In this document: positions 16,753 to 25,100 of the stretch, in pieces | How positions within the stretch are numbered: the first letter of the stretch is position 1 | Layout: each line of letters starts with the position of its first letter | Assembly: GCA_024128875.1 (NCBI GenBank) | Contig: JAMYFF010000006.1 | Coordinates: 124,001 to 188,000 of the forward strand | Direction: 5' to 3' | DNA length: 64,000 nt | Origin: Salinilacustrithrix flava | Lineage (GTDB): Bacteria > Actinomycetota > Acidimicrobiia > Acidimicrobiales > Salinilacustritrichaceae | Position numbers and translations under genes: made by a program | Notes under the pieces: generated by a model | The model's database searches: none | Told to the model about the DNA's origin: nothing | Seen by the model: the letters and a program-made list of their open reading frames with translations, nothing else

Positions 16753-18045
16753 TCAGTCGGCCAACGTGAACAGCTCGGTCTGCGAGGGATCCCCGTCGTC
16801 GTGGCCCCCACCGGGTGGTGGCTGGCGGGGTTCGTCGGGGGGTGGGTGCCATCGTTGGCCGGTCTTGCGGTCGACGAACCAGCGGGCGCCGACGGGGCCT
16901 TCGACGCGGAGGTCGTGGCGGGTCTTGGTGCCGTGGCAGTGCCAGCAGAACCAGGACAGGTCGTCGAGGCGGGTCTCGTGGGTGAGGGTCCAGCCCTCGT
17001 TGTGGTCGATGTCGAGGAGGTAGCGGCTGCCGCAGACCTCGCAGGCGCCGCCGCTGCGGGCCTCGAGGGCGGTGCGCTGGGTGGCGGTGACCCGCCGGCC
17101 GAGGTGGGTGACGTGGCGGATGTCGATGCCGTCCTTGATCACCACGGCGAGGAACGCGTCGGCCAGCAGGGAGCGGACCGCGGAGACCGACACCGGTCCG
17201 ACGCCGGCGATCTCGCAGGTCTCGTCACCCTCGATCGAACCGCGGTTGAGGGCGGCCAGGTCGATGAGGGCGATGACCTTCTTGTCGGGCCGCACCGCCT
17301 GGCTGCGCCGGGCCGGGCCGCCGTCGGCGGCGCCGGTGAGCAGGTCGCGGACGACGTCGGCGGCGTAGCGCTCGACCGGTTCGAACCGGCCGGCCTGGCG
17401 GGCATCGGCGAAGGCCCGGTCGATGCGGGGCTTCAGCGCGGCGTCGACCTCGGCCATGTCCTCGGGCGGCAGGCGCAGGCACAGGTTGCCCATGCCGTCG
17501 TCGTCGGTCCAGCGGCGCACGCCACGCAGGGCCTGGTGGCGACGGCGACGGGCCTCCCGGTCCCGGTCGGCCTTGGCCCGGGCATCAGCGGCCCGCTTGC
17601 GCAGCTCGGGCAGGCGATGGCGCTTGGCCGTGTCGAGCAGGTCGTCTTCGTCTTCGGGGGAGGCATCGGCGCCGGAGGACACCTCGTTGGCCTGCTCGGT
17701 GGACAGGTCACCGTTGCGGATCGCCTCATCGGTGCGCTGCTGCTTCTTCAGCCGCTTGCTGGTCGACAGCTTCTTGCGGGCCGCGCCGGTGGGTGTGCCG
17801 GTCTTGCGGGCGATGTCGTCCTCGGCCGACTTGGCCCCGTTGCGCTTCCACTCCCCGGCCTCCTCGTACCGGCCAGCCATCCGCAGCACCGCACCACCGA
17901 CCAGCCGCTCCGCCGACGCGAGCGCATCGAACACCTGTGGTGCGGCATGGAGCGGGACGTTGCCCGGCTCGAGGCGACCGCACACGTCGTGCACGTTCTC
18001 GAGGAGATCGATCACCTCCTGCGGGGTCGCCGGGTTCGAAGCCAT
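16753..18045 (-). CDS. DUF222/HNH endonuclease domain protein (13E12-repeat type)
   Basis: 430 residues. A long helical DUF222 region (about 10-290) is followed by an HNH nuclease domain with two zinc-binding pairs, CEVC and CWHC, around DIDHNEGWTLTH. Such proteins are abundant in actinobacteria, often in many copies, and their function is unresolved. ATG 18045 was chosen over the longer frame (to 18081) because TACGAT on the minus strand (18052-18057) ends 6 nt before it. A LexA-like palindrome lies immediately upstream of that hexamer. DNA-damage induction is therefore likely. Confidence 0.85.
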   Translation of the reverse strand: MASNPATPQEVIDLLENVHDVCGRLEPGNVPLHAAPQVFDALASAERLVGGAVLRMAGRYEEAGEWKRNGAKSAEDDIARKTGTPTGAARKKLSTSKRLKKQQRTDEAIRNGDLSTEQANEVSSGADASPEDEDDLLDTAKRHRLPELRKRAADARAKADRDREARRRRHQALRGVRRWTDDDGMGNLCLRLPPEDMAEVDAALKPRIDRAFADARQAGRFEPVERYAADVVRDLLTGAADGGPARRSQAVRPDKKVIALIDLAALNRGSIEGDETCEIAGVGPVSVSAVRSLLADAFLAVVIKDGIDIRHVTHLGRRVTATQRTALEARSGGACEVCGSRYLLDIDHNEGWTLTHETRLDDLSWFCWHCHGTKTRHDLRVEGPVGARWFVDRKTGQRWHPPPDEPRQPPPGGGHDDGDPSQTELFTLAD

Positions 18046-18059
18046 GTCCGAATCGTACT

Positions 18060-18073
18060 CGAACTGGTGTTCG
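18060..18073. promoter_or_regulatory. LexA/SOS-box-like operator
   Basis: CGAACTGGTGTTCG is a palindrome matching the actinobacterial SOS box core (CGAAC, four bases, GTTCG). It abuts the predicted -10 hexamer of the minus-strand DUF222/HNH gene, an ideal place for LexA repression. SOS boxes before 13E12-type genes are known from mycobacteria. Confidence 0.65.
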
Positions 18074-18081
18074 CTCGACAA

Positions 18082-18724
18082 GGGTCAATCGGGACAAATC
18101 TCTCTCCAGTCACGCGAGCGCCGCCCCGCCTGGAGTGCGGGTCGAAGTAGGCGCCCCCGCACTCCCGCTGTTGCCGACGGCCAGCTCTGCCCAGCGGGTT
18201 CATGGTGTCGCTCCCGAAGGGGCGATAGGAGTCGGGATGCCCGGCCCTGCGGGGTCAGAGATCCTCGCGACGTGGCGGTGGAGTGATTCCAGCTCCTGGT
18301 TGCGGACGCGAGGCCGGGCTTGTCTGGGGAGCGGGCCCTCTTCGTCACCATGCGGAGACGCGGGTAGCCGCGAACCCCTCGAGGGATCGGAGTTGATGGT
18401 TCGGCGGAAAGGGTCGGAGGTCGGCTGGTCTCGGGTCGGAGGGCTCTGGGGTCGTTCGCCGCTGCTCTCTACGGTGGGAGTTGGTTCATCTGGTCCCGGT
18501 CCCGATCGCGTGACCATCAGCCCCGCTCGCGGTGCGACGGGGTCCAGTGGCGCTCCTGACCCTGGCGTCTCCATCTTCTCGAGGGGCCGAAGGGGAGCGA
18601 GCATGCGGACATCTGCGATGGCTGGGGCCTTTCAGGATCTGGGTCTGCGGCCAGCGCGGCTGGCGGGGTGCCTCGGCAGTGTCGAGTCAGTCGGCGCGGC
18701 CTCGATGCCGGGGGGTGAGCTTCC
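18082..18724. other. Gene-poor stretch between HNH gene and stress island
   Basis: I find no convincing gene. Frames of 88-134 codons exist on the minus strand, but they are low-complexity and lack ribosome binding sites. A weak GGGAC-box-like sequence (GGGTCTGCGGCCAG, 18641-18654) lies about 70 nt upstream of the STAS gene. This stretch may be the left edge of the island. Confidence 0.4.
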
Positions 18725-19075
18725 ATGTCGCTCCAGGTGACGGCTGTCCAGCACCCGCCCGATGTGGTCGTCGTGCGGATCGGGGGCGTCGGTGAGGAAC
18801 AGCTGCTTCTCACGCTGATCGACGGCATCGAGGCCATCGCGAACGGCGTGCCGTGCTTGGTGATCGACGTCGATGAGCTGGTGCTCTTCAGCGCGACCGC
18901 CGTCCGCAGCTTCGTGAGCCATCTCCTCGACCGGGTCGGTGACGGCTGTGTGGTCTTCACCGCTCGCCGCGGCACGGCTCGGCAGGTCCTCCGCCGTTGG
19001 GGCGGCAGCGGGCTCGTGATCGTGGACTCTGCCGACCATGCCCGTGCCCGCTGCAGTCCGCAGGTCGCCGGATGA
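18725..19075 (+). CDS. STAS domain protein
   Basis: 116 residues, a single STAS domain like anti-sigma-factor antagonists. The pattern DVDELVLFSATAVRSF corresponds to the phosphorylation loop, with threonine where SpoIIAA-type proteins have serine. A kinase or anti-sigma partner is not adjacent. GGGGTGAG precedes the ATG as a Shine-Dalgarno. This is the first gene of the stress island, and STAS and USP genes often share stress regulons, so a general stress role is plausible. Confidence 0.7.
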   Translation: MSLQVTAVQHPPDVVVVRIGGVGEEQLLLTLIDGIEAIANGVPCLVIDVDELVLFSATAVRSFVSHLLDRVGDGCVVFTARRGTARQVLRRWGGSGLVIVDSADHARARCSPQVAG

Positions 19076-19111
19076 GCGCGACTCCTCCGGTGCCGGCTCG
19101 GAAAGGAAGCC

Positions 19112-19342
19112 ATGGACCCTGACGACCATGCCGAGGATGACCCGGCACCTGTGCACGTGAGGTTCCACGACGATGGTGTGCTGCGGCTTGGCGACCGGGT
19201 GATCGAACGCGTGCACGCGGACCTCATCGGGGGCCGGAGCCGCTACAGCGTCGGTGGTCGGGTTGCCGAGGGCCCACGTTGGTGGCGAGGAAGGGTGGAG
19301 TGGGACGGAGACGACGATCAGCGGCCACGTGCAGTGAGGTGA
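19112..19342 (+). CDS. Hypothetical protein, 76 aa
   Basis: Reading frame behind a strong Shine-Dalgarno (GGAAAGGAAG, 3 nt before the ATG), 36 nt after the STAS gene. The product is acidic at the start and arginine/tryptophan-rich at the end (RWWRGRVEWDGDDD). I do not recognise it. The next frame overlaps its stop by GTGA, which supports translation. Confidence 0.45.
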   Translation: MDPDDHAEDDPAPVHVRFHDDGVLRLGDRVIERVHADLIGGRSRYSVGGRVAEGPRWWRGRVEWDGDDDQRPRAVR

Positions 19343-19458
19343 TCATCGAGGTCGACAACGGCCGATCCGGCATCGCAGTCATCGAGCCAGCCCCGAACGC
19401 ACCCGCCCACAGCGCCGTGGTCCACGGCGTCGGACCGCCGCCCTTCGACGTTCCGTGA
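19339..19458 (+). CDS. Possible small protein, 39 aa
   Basis: The GTG start overlaps the preceding stop codon (GTGA, 19339-19342), an arrangement typical of coupled genes. The 39-residue product begins with a short beta-like segment (IIEVDNGRSGIAVIEPAP). No family recognised; existence rests only on the overlap and on being too short to test. Confidence 0.25.
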   Translation: MIIEVDNGRSGIAVIEPAPNAPAHSAVVHGVGPPPFDVP

Positions 19459-19507
19459 ACGTGGCACGGATGCACCGTGGCCGCGAGACTCATCACGGGC
19501 GGGTGTC

Positions 19508-19663
19508 GTGATCGACGAGGACCACCTGAAGCAGACGTCGGCGAACGTCGCGGAGGCGCTCGCTCGAGACCGCTCGGTCACCGACGTGCTCCATGACATC
19601 GTCGACGACGCCACGAGGGCCTTTCGACATCCGCGGGCGGCCATCTCCATGGCCGATGAGTAG
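19508..19663 (+). CDS. Possible small protein or remnant, 51 aa (GAF-regulator-like N-terminus)
   Basis: Encodes 51 residues with a helix resembling the linker before GAF domains of stress sensors (HLKQTSANVAEALARDRSVT). It ends abruptly at TAG. It could be a truncated GAF-domain regulator left at the end of the small-gene cluster, or a genuine short protein. The start GTG has no clear ribosome binding site. Confidence 0.25.
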   Translation: MIDEDHLKQTSANVAEALARDRSVTDVLHDIVDDATRAFRHPRAAISMADE

Positions 19664-19719
19664 GGCAGCCTCCGCTCCGTCGGCGTTGTTCGAGGTCCTC
19701 GCCTCCCTTGAGACCGCGA

Positions 19720-22404
19720 TCATCCACCGGTTCGGCGGCGGGCGGATGCCTTCTCGACCTCGACCGCGGCGAACACGCCCATGCCGATCAGACCGGGGAT
19801 GACCCAGTGCACGAGGTCGAGAGGTGCGGTCTCGAACATCGTGTTCATGAACGGGAGGTACACGAAGCCGAGCTGGAGGACCGTGAGCGCCGCGACCGCC
19901 AGCCAGGCGACTGGGTTGGCGAGGAGCCGGCTGAGCGGGTAGCTGCGCTCCCGCAGGTAGCGGCTGTTGAACAGGTAGCAGATCTGACCGAACACCAGCG
20001 TGTTCACCGCCATCGTCCTGGTGGTGGCGAGGTTGTCCCCGCTGCGGTCGGACAGGAGGAAGACGACGATGGTGGCACCACCTACGAGGGTTCCGACGAA
20101 GCCGATCCTCCAGAGGAAGTAGCGGTCGAGGATCGGTGCACCGGACGGGCGAGGTGGACGGCGCATGATGCCCGGCTCTGCAGGCTCGAAGGCCAGCGCC
20201 AGCGCCAGCGTCACGGCCGTCACCATGTTCACCCAGAGGATCTGGGTGGGGGTCAGGGGCAGGTCGAGGCCGATGATCACGGCGGCGACGATGACCAGTG
20301 CCTCGGCGGCGTTCGTCGGGAGGATGAACAGGATGGCCTTGCGGAGGTTGTCGTAGATCGTGCGGCCTTCGCGGACCGCCTGCTCGATGGAGGCGAAGTT
20401 GTCGTCGGCCAGCACGATCTCGGCTGCCTCCTTGGTGGCCTCCGTGCCCTTGATCCCCATCGCGACGCCGACGTCGGCGCGCTTGAGCGCTGGTGCGTCG
20501 TTCACACCGTCGCCGGTCATGGCGACGACCTCGCCGTTCGCCTGGAGGGCGGTGACCAGGCGCAGCTTGTGCTCCGGGCTGGTGCGGGCGAAGACGTCGT
20601 GGGCCTGCACGAGGGAGCTGAGCTCCGCGTCGGACGCCGCCTCCAGCTCGGCGCCGGTGACAGCGTGCTCGCTGCGTGCGATGCCCATCTCGCGAGCGAT
20701 GGCGAGCGCGGTGCCGGCATGGTCGCCCGTGATCATCTTCACCTGGATGCCTGCCTGCCGGCAGTTCGCGATGGAGTCGATCGCCTCGGGCCGGGGCGGG
20801 TCGACGATGCCGACGATGCCGACGAAGACCAGCTCGTGCACGTCCTCCAGCGACAGCTCGTCGGCCGCAGGCACGCGATCGCGCCGGGCGGCCGCGAGCA
20901 CCCGGAGGCCCTGGCTGCTGAGCTCATCGACCTGTTGCTCCCACCAGGCCGCGTCGAGGGGCCGGGTGCGCCCATCGGCGGTGAGCTCGTGACGGGCTCG
21001 CTCGAGCAAGCGGTCCGGAGCGCCTTTGGCGAGGATGGCGTGCGTCCCGGCCGGCAGCTGGTCCAGCGTCGCCATGAACTTGTGCTCGGACTCGAAGGGC
21101 ACGACGGCCAAGCGGCGATGTGCGCTGGTGTCGAACCCCAGCTTGGCGGCCAGGGTTCGCAGCGCCCCTTCCGTCGGCTCGCCGTTCACCGTCCAGCGCC
21201 CATCGGCCTCGACAATGTCGGTGTCGTTGGCCACCGCCATCGCCTCCACGAGTGCGGCCAAATCGGAGTGGGTGTCGAGGCTTGCCGTCTGACCGTCGAG
21301 GTTCACCTCGCCCCCGGGCTCGTAGCCGGTGCCCGAGACCTCGTAGGCGCCGCGGCGGGTGACGATGCGGCGGGCGGTCATCTCGTTCTTCGTCAGCGTC
21401 CCGGTCTTGTCCGAGCAGATCACGGTGACCGAGCCCAGCGTCTCTACGGCGTTGAGGCGGCGGGTGATCGCGTTGCGCCCCGCCATCCGCTGCACGCCGA
21501 TGGCCAAGGTGATGGTCAGGATCGCCGGGAGACCCTCTGGGATGGCAGCCACCGCAAAGCCGATGGCGGCCAGGAACATCTCCGAGGCCGCGTAGTCGTG
21601 GGCCGCGATGCCGATGGCGAAGACGGTGACGGCCAAGACGACGACCGCCATCGAGAGCTGCGTGCCGAACGCCCGCATCTGACGGGTGAGCGGCGTCGCC
21701 AGCGTCTCGACCTGGCCGATCATCGTGTTGATGCGGCCGATCTCGGTGGCCGAGCCGGTGTCCGTCACCACACCGACCCCGCGGCCGGCCGTCACGAGCG
21801 TCCCGGAGAAGGCCATACCGGTCCGGTCACCGATCCCGGCATCCCGGTCCACGGCCTCCGGCCGCTTCTCCGACGGGACCGACTCACCAGTGAGCGCAGA
21901 CTCCTCGATCTGCAAGTTCGTGGACTCGATCAACCGGAGATCGGCAGGTACCCGATCGCCAGAGCGCAACCGCACGACGTCACCGGGGACAACCAGCTCG
22001 GCCTCCACACGGTGCCACCGGCCGTCACGCCGCACCTGGGCGTCGACCGACAGCATCTTGCGGATGCCTTCAAGGGCCTTCTCGGCCTTCCCCTCCTGGA
22101 GGTAGCCGATCCCGGCGTTGACCAAGACGACGCCGAGGATCACGCCGGCATCGATCCAGTGCTCGAGCAGCGCCGTGACGCCAGCGGCGACGAGCAGGAC
22201 GTAGATGAGGACGTCGTTGAAGTGTCGCAGGACCCGGACGACCAGGCTGTCGCGCGGCGGCTCCGGCAGCCGGTTGTGGCCGACGTCCTCGAGCCGCCGG
22301 ACAGCCTCATCACAGCTGAGGCCGGCCGCGCTCGAACCGAGCGCGCCGAGCACCTCGTCGACCGGACTGGCGTGCGCAGCGATGCGCTCAGGAGTGAGGG
22401 TCAC
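19720..22404 (-). CDS. P2A-type cation-transporting ATPase (SERCA/CtpF-like)
   Basis: 894 residues, full length. An N-terminal cation-ATPase domain with GLSCDEAVRRLEDVGHN leads into the membrane and actuator parts (LTGES). The phosphorylation motif is CSDKTGTLTKNEM, followed by the KGAPDRLLE nucleotide-binding loop, the MTGDGVNDAPALKRADVG hinge and ten predicted membrane spans. The closest family is the Ca2+/Mn2+-type P2A pumps; mycobacterial CtpF is a hypoxia-regulon member. The start is GTG 22404, with GAAGGA 8 nt upstream. It lies 82 nt downstream of a USP gene on the same strand, probably co-transcribed. The transported ion is not provable from sequence. Confidence 0.9.
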   Translation of the reverse strand: MTLTPERIAAHASPVDEVLGALGSSAAGLSCDEAVRRLEDVGHNRLPEPPRDSLVVRVLRHFNDVLIYVLLVAAGVTALLEHWIDAGVILGVVLVNAGIGYLQEGKAEKALEGIRKMLSVDAQVRRDGRWHRVEAELVVPGDVVRLRSGDRVPADLRLIESTNLQIEESALTGESVPSEKRPEAVDRDAGIGDRTGMAFSGTLVTAGRGVGVVTDTGSATEIGRINTMIGQVETLATPLTRQMRAFGTQLSMAVVVLAVTVFAIGIAAHDYAASEMFLAAIGFAVAAIPEGLPAILTITLAIGVQRMAGRNAITRRLNAVETLGSVTVICSDKTGTLTKNEMTARRIVTRRGAYEVSGTGYEPGGEVNLDGQTASLDTHSDLAALVEAMAVANDTDIVEADGRWTVNGEPTEGALRTLAAKLGFDTSAHRRLAVVPFESEHKFMATLDQLPAGTHAILAKGAPDRLLERARHELTADGRTRPLDAAWWEQQVDELSSQGLRVLAAARRDRVPAADELSLEDVHELVFVGIVGIVDPPRPEAIDSIANCRQAGIQVKMITGDHAGTALAIAREMGIARSEHAVTGAELEAASDAELSSLVQAHDVFARTSPEHKLRLVTALQANGEVVAMTGDGVNDAPALKRADVGVAMGIKGTEATKEAAEIVLADDNFASIEQAVREGRTIYDNLRKAILFILPTNAAEALVIVAAVIIGLDLPLTPTQILWVNMVTAVTLALALAFEPAEPGIMRRPPRPSGAPILDRYFLWRIGFVGTLVGGATIVVFLLSDRSGDNLATTRTMAVNTLVFGQICYLFNSRYLRERSYPLSRLLANPVAWLAVAALTVLQLGFVYLPFMNTMFETAPLDLVHWVIPGLIGMGVFAAVEVEKASARRRTGG

Positions 22405-22486
22405 GTCGATGTCCTTCGGGGTCTTGCGCTCGTGCAGGGAACGATGGCGCGCGGCAGCACTGACCGGTGTGCACCCGGCGCCGCGC

Positions 22487-23338
22487 TCATCGGTCCACTG
22501 GCCCTTGCACGGGTGGGCGCACGATCAGCACGGGGCAGGGTGAGTGCCGGACGACGTCGGCGGTGACGCTTCCCAGCGCCGTGCGGAGCAGTCCGGTGCG
22601 TCCGTGGGTCGCCATTGCGATGAGCGCCGCGGAGATGCGGTGCGCATGGCCGACGATCGTCCTGGGGGCAGGTAGTCCGTAGAGGACCGTCGTCTGGGGC
22701 GACCCGACCTCGGGCGGGATGCCTGCGGCCAGACGGGTCAGTCGTTCCTGTGCGTCCCTGAGCTCGCGGTGCCCAGGGCGTTCGCCAGGCAGAGCCACGG
22801 CCTCGTCAGGACCGATGACCGTGACGAGCCAGAGGCCCAGGCCGAGTTGTGTCGCCCACCGGATGGCGACGGGCAGCACCGCATCACCGAAGGAGGAGCC
22901 GTCGGAGCAGACGACGACGTGACTGCGCTCGCCTGGCAGCGGAGTCGTCGTGCACTTGGGGCCGACGAGGACGATGGGCCCCGTGGCATCGCAGACCACC
23001 TGCTCGGAGACGCTGCCGAGCAGCGCATTGCGAACGCCGCCTCGCCCATGTGTTGTCATGCACAGCAGTGCGTCGGCGTCCTCCGCCACCGTCTGGAGGA
23101 TCCCACCGACCGGGTCTTCTTCGAGGACGCGGACCTGCACGTCGACGATGCTGGCGAAGAGGTCGGCCCGATCCCGCAGGCGCCGCTCGAGGACGGATCC
23201 ATCCGAAGCGGCACAGGTGACGAGCACGAGGCGGCCCCTGGCGGCTTCTCGGCCGCTGCGGGCGGCGAGCGCCGCTCCGGGGCGCAGGGCGCGCTCGGAA
23301 AACTCCGATCCGTCGAGTGGGACCACCACGGTGGGCAT
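22487..23338 (-). CDS. Tandem-domain universal stress protein
   Basis: 283 residues forming two UspA domains (about 1-137 and 143-280). Both carry the ATP-binding glycine loop at their ends, THGRGGVRNALLGS and THGRTGLLRTALGS, so nucleotide binding is expected. Such proteins are induced by hypoxia, stationary phase or oxidative stress. The gene precedes the P2A ATPase gene in the same orientation. A GGGAC-type box (23400-23413) lies about 60 bp upstream of its ATG. No -10 hexamer abuts the start, unlike genes outside the island. Confidence 0.88.
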   Translation of the reverse strand: MPTVVVPLDGSEFSERALRPGAALAARSGREAARGRLVLVTCAASDGSVLERRLRDRADLFASIVDVQVRVLEEDPVGGILQTVAEDADALLCMTTHGRGGVRNALLGSVSEQVVCDATGPIVLVGPKCTTTPLPGERSHVVVCSDGSSFGDAVLPVAIRWATQLGLGLWLVTVIGPDEAVALPGERPGHRELRDAQERLTRLAAGIPPEVGSPQTTVLYGLPAPRTIVGHAHRISAALIAMATHGRTGLLRTALGSVTADVVRHSPCPVLIVRPPVQGPVDR

Positions 23339-23399
23339 CGCGTTTCACCTCGTCACAGGCTGACCGCCCCATTGCACCGGCACCGCGCACGGACGTGAA

Positions 23400-23413
23400 G
23401 GGCACAAGGTCCC
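23400..23413 (-). promoter_or_regulatory. DosR-like box
   Basis: On the minus strand this reads GGGACCTTGTGCCC, an imperfect palindrome close to the mycobacterial DosR/DevR consensus (GGGAC, TT-containing centre, GNCC). It lies upstream of the minus-strand USP gene. Two copies of a related motif lie before other USP genes of the island. Confidence 0.5.
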
Positions 23414-23546
23414 GCACACCATGCACCCCCGGGGGATGTCTCCTGCTGCGGCTCAGCCTGAGCCGAGTGCCCGGACCCGTTCGCCTCCTCCAGGCTCGCT
23501 GCCCGACAGCTCCGTGAGGGTGACTGCGCCGTGGCCACCCCGTTGG

Positions 23547-24998
23547 TCACCACGCAAACAGCGCGGCGGCTCCCAACATCACGGCGCCCAGCGCGAGCAC
23601 GACCAGGCGGATCTGAGTCCCGCGCTGTCCCACCGCGTGGGCAGCACCGATGTCGAACCGCTCGGAGTGGATCTGGCGAAGGGGTACGCCTCGATCGCGA
23701 GCCGCTCGCTCGACGACGTCCATCATTGGTGGTGGTCCGCACAGCACGACGTGCCACTTCCCAGCACCTTCCGCTGGCAGGAAGTCGTCGATGAGATCGA
23801 CATCGATGACGCCTCGCCTGCCTTGCCAGCCTGCCGGTGGCTCTCGCAGGACTCGGACGACCTCGAGGCCGAGCTGGTGCTCGAGATCGTCCAGCTCGGA
23901 GTCGCAGACCAGGTCCTCAGCTTCATCGGCGGCGTAGATCAGGACGACGCGCCCACGACTGCCCTTGTCGCGAAGGGTGCGCAGCATGCTCAGGATGGGT
24001 GAGATGCCGATCCCGCCGCCGATCATCAGGAGGCTGGAGGACGGGTCGTCGGGCAGGTGGAGCGAGCCGTACGGGCCGTCGACGTAGGCGGTCTGCCCCA
24101 CGGGAGTGCCTCCGATGGTGGCTGTGTAGTCACCCAGTTCCTTGACGACGAACTCCAACCGTTCGGGGCGCATGGCGCTCGATGCGATCGAGTAGGGGTG
24201 CTGCTCGAGTGCGAATGCCGAGTCGTCCAGGGTGACGAACGCGAACTGCCCGGGTCGGAACTGCAGGGGAGCGGTGTCGTTGGCGGGTTCGAGGGCGATC
24301 GTCCACGTGCGGTGCGCGGCTGGGCGGACGTCGGTGACGCGGTAGGGGTGTCGGCGGACCTTGAGTGGCTTGATGGCGCGTGCGTAGAGGATGCTGCCGA
24401 TCGAGGCGGTGCCGATCACGACCCACAGGGCTTGCTTCCACGGGTCGGAGAGGTAGTGGTGGACACGGGTGATGTGGACGAGCCCGATGACCAGGATGAG
24501 CATGGCGAGGGCGCCGTGGCCGAGGCGCCACCACTCATAGGGCAGCCGCAGCCTGTCCCGCCACAGGGAGGTGACGATCAGGATCGGGAGAGCGAATACG
24601 ACGAGGATGAGGAACGCTGCTCGCAGGAGGTTCACCCGCGGATCGAGGAACTCCCAGTAGTCGGGCTCCGCCAGCAGCAGGACCACGGGGTGGGCGAGCA
24701 CGAACCCGAAGGCGACGATGCCGGCCTGCCGGTGGAACTGCAGCATGGTGTCCTGTCCGATGACACCGGACAGCTTCGGGTAGCGGGCGGTCAGCACCGA
24801 CTGGAGGCTGAGCATGGCGAGGCCGATGAAGCCGAGCGCGACGCCGAACTCGATCCAGAAGCCCCGCTCGGGAGACTGCGGACCGAGCAGGATCACGAAC
24901 AGTGGCACCACGACCACGATGGCGTAGAGCGCTGCACCCGTGATTGCGTTCAGCCTCCGCATCATCGGAGGGTCGCACACTGTGAGCGGGCGGACCAT
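23547..24998 (-). CDS. Membrane ferric-reductase-like / FAD-NAD(P)H oxidoreductase
   Basis: 483 residues. About six transmembrane helices (about 15-215) carry histidines suited to b-type haem, for example FHRQAG, LAHPVV, RLGHGAL and HITRVHHYL. A ferredoxin-reductase-type module follows, with FAD-binding HPYSIAS, NAD(P)-binding GGGIGISPI and the CGPPPMM motif. A last hydrophobic helix ends the protein (VVLALGAVMLGAAALFAW). It should move electrons across the membrane, as in ferric reductases and NADPH-oxidase relatives; the acceptor is unknown. ATG 24998 is used, but ATG 24965 or 24962 is possible. A GGGAC-type box overlaps the longer start. Confidence 0.82.
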   Translation of the reverse strand: MVRPLTVCDPPMMRRLNAITGAALYAIVVVVPLFVILLGPQSPERGFWIEFGVALGFIGLAMLSLQSVLTARYPKLSGVIGQDTMLQFHRQAGIVAFGFVLAHPVVLLLAEPDYWEFLDPRVNLLRAAFLILVVFALPILIVTSLWRDRLRLPYEWWRLGHGALAMLILVIGLVHITRVHHYLSDPWKQALWVVIGTASIGSILYARAIKPLKVRRHPYRVTDVRPAAHRTWTIALEPANDTAPLQFRPGQFAFVTLDDSAFALEQHPYSIASSAMRPERLEFVVKELGDYTATIGGTPVGQTAYVDGPYGSLHLPDDPSSSLLMIGGGIGISPILSMLRTLRDKGSRGRVVLIYAADEAEDLVCDSELDDLEHQLGLEVVRVLREPPAGWQGRRGVIDVDLIDDFLPAEGAGKWHVVLCGPPPMMDVVERAARDRGVPLRQIHSERFDIGAAHAVGQRGTQIRLVVLALGAVMLGAAALFAW

Positions 24999-25011
24999 GG
25001 ACGCAGGTCCC
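24995..25011 (-). promoter_or_regulatory. DosR-like box (degenerate)
   Basis: Minus strand GGGACCTGCGTCCATGG. It shares GGGACC and the following spacing with the USP-linked boxes. If the oxidoreductase really starts at 24965, the box lies 30-46 bp upstream of the start codon, a sensible activator position. Confidence 0.35.
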
Positions 25012-25050
25012 GTCGCACCCGGGCACCTGTGACGAGGGGTCATCGGGGTC

Positions 25051-25067
25051 GGGGACGTTGGCCTCTG
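25051..25067 (+). promoter_or_regulatory. DosR-like box, copy A
   Basis: GGGGACGTTGGCCTCTG, identical over all 17 bases to the copy at 28872-28888. It lies 34 bp before ATG 25101 of a USP gene. The core matches GGGAC, TTGG, CC. Confidence 0.55.
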
Positions 25068-25100
25068 TCGGCGCAGCGGCGGGACGCGCAGGATCGGGTC

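Noticed and set aside
18200..18604. 134-codon minus-strand frame in the gene-poor stretch
   Set aside because: Low-complexity proline/serine/arginine composition, no ribosome binding site, no family resemblance.
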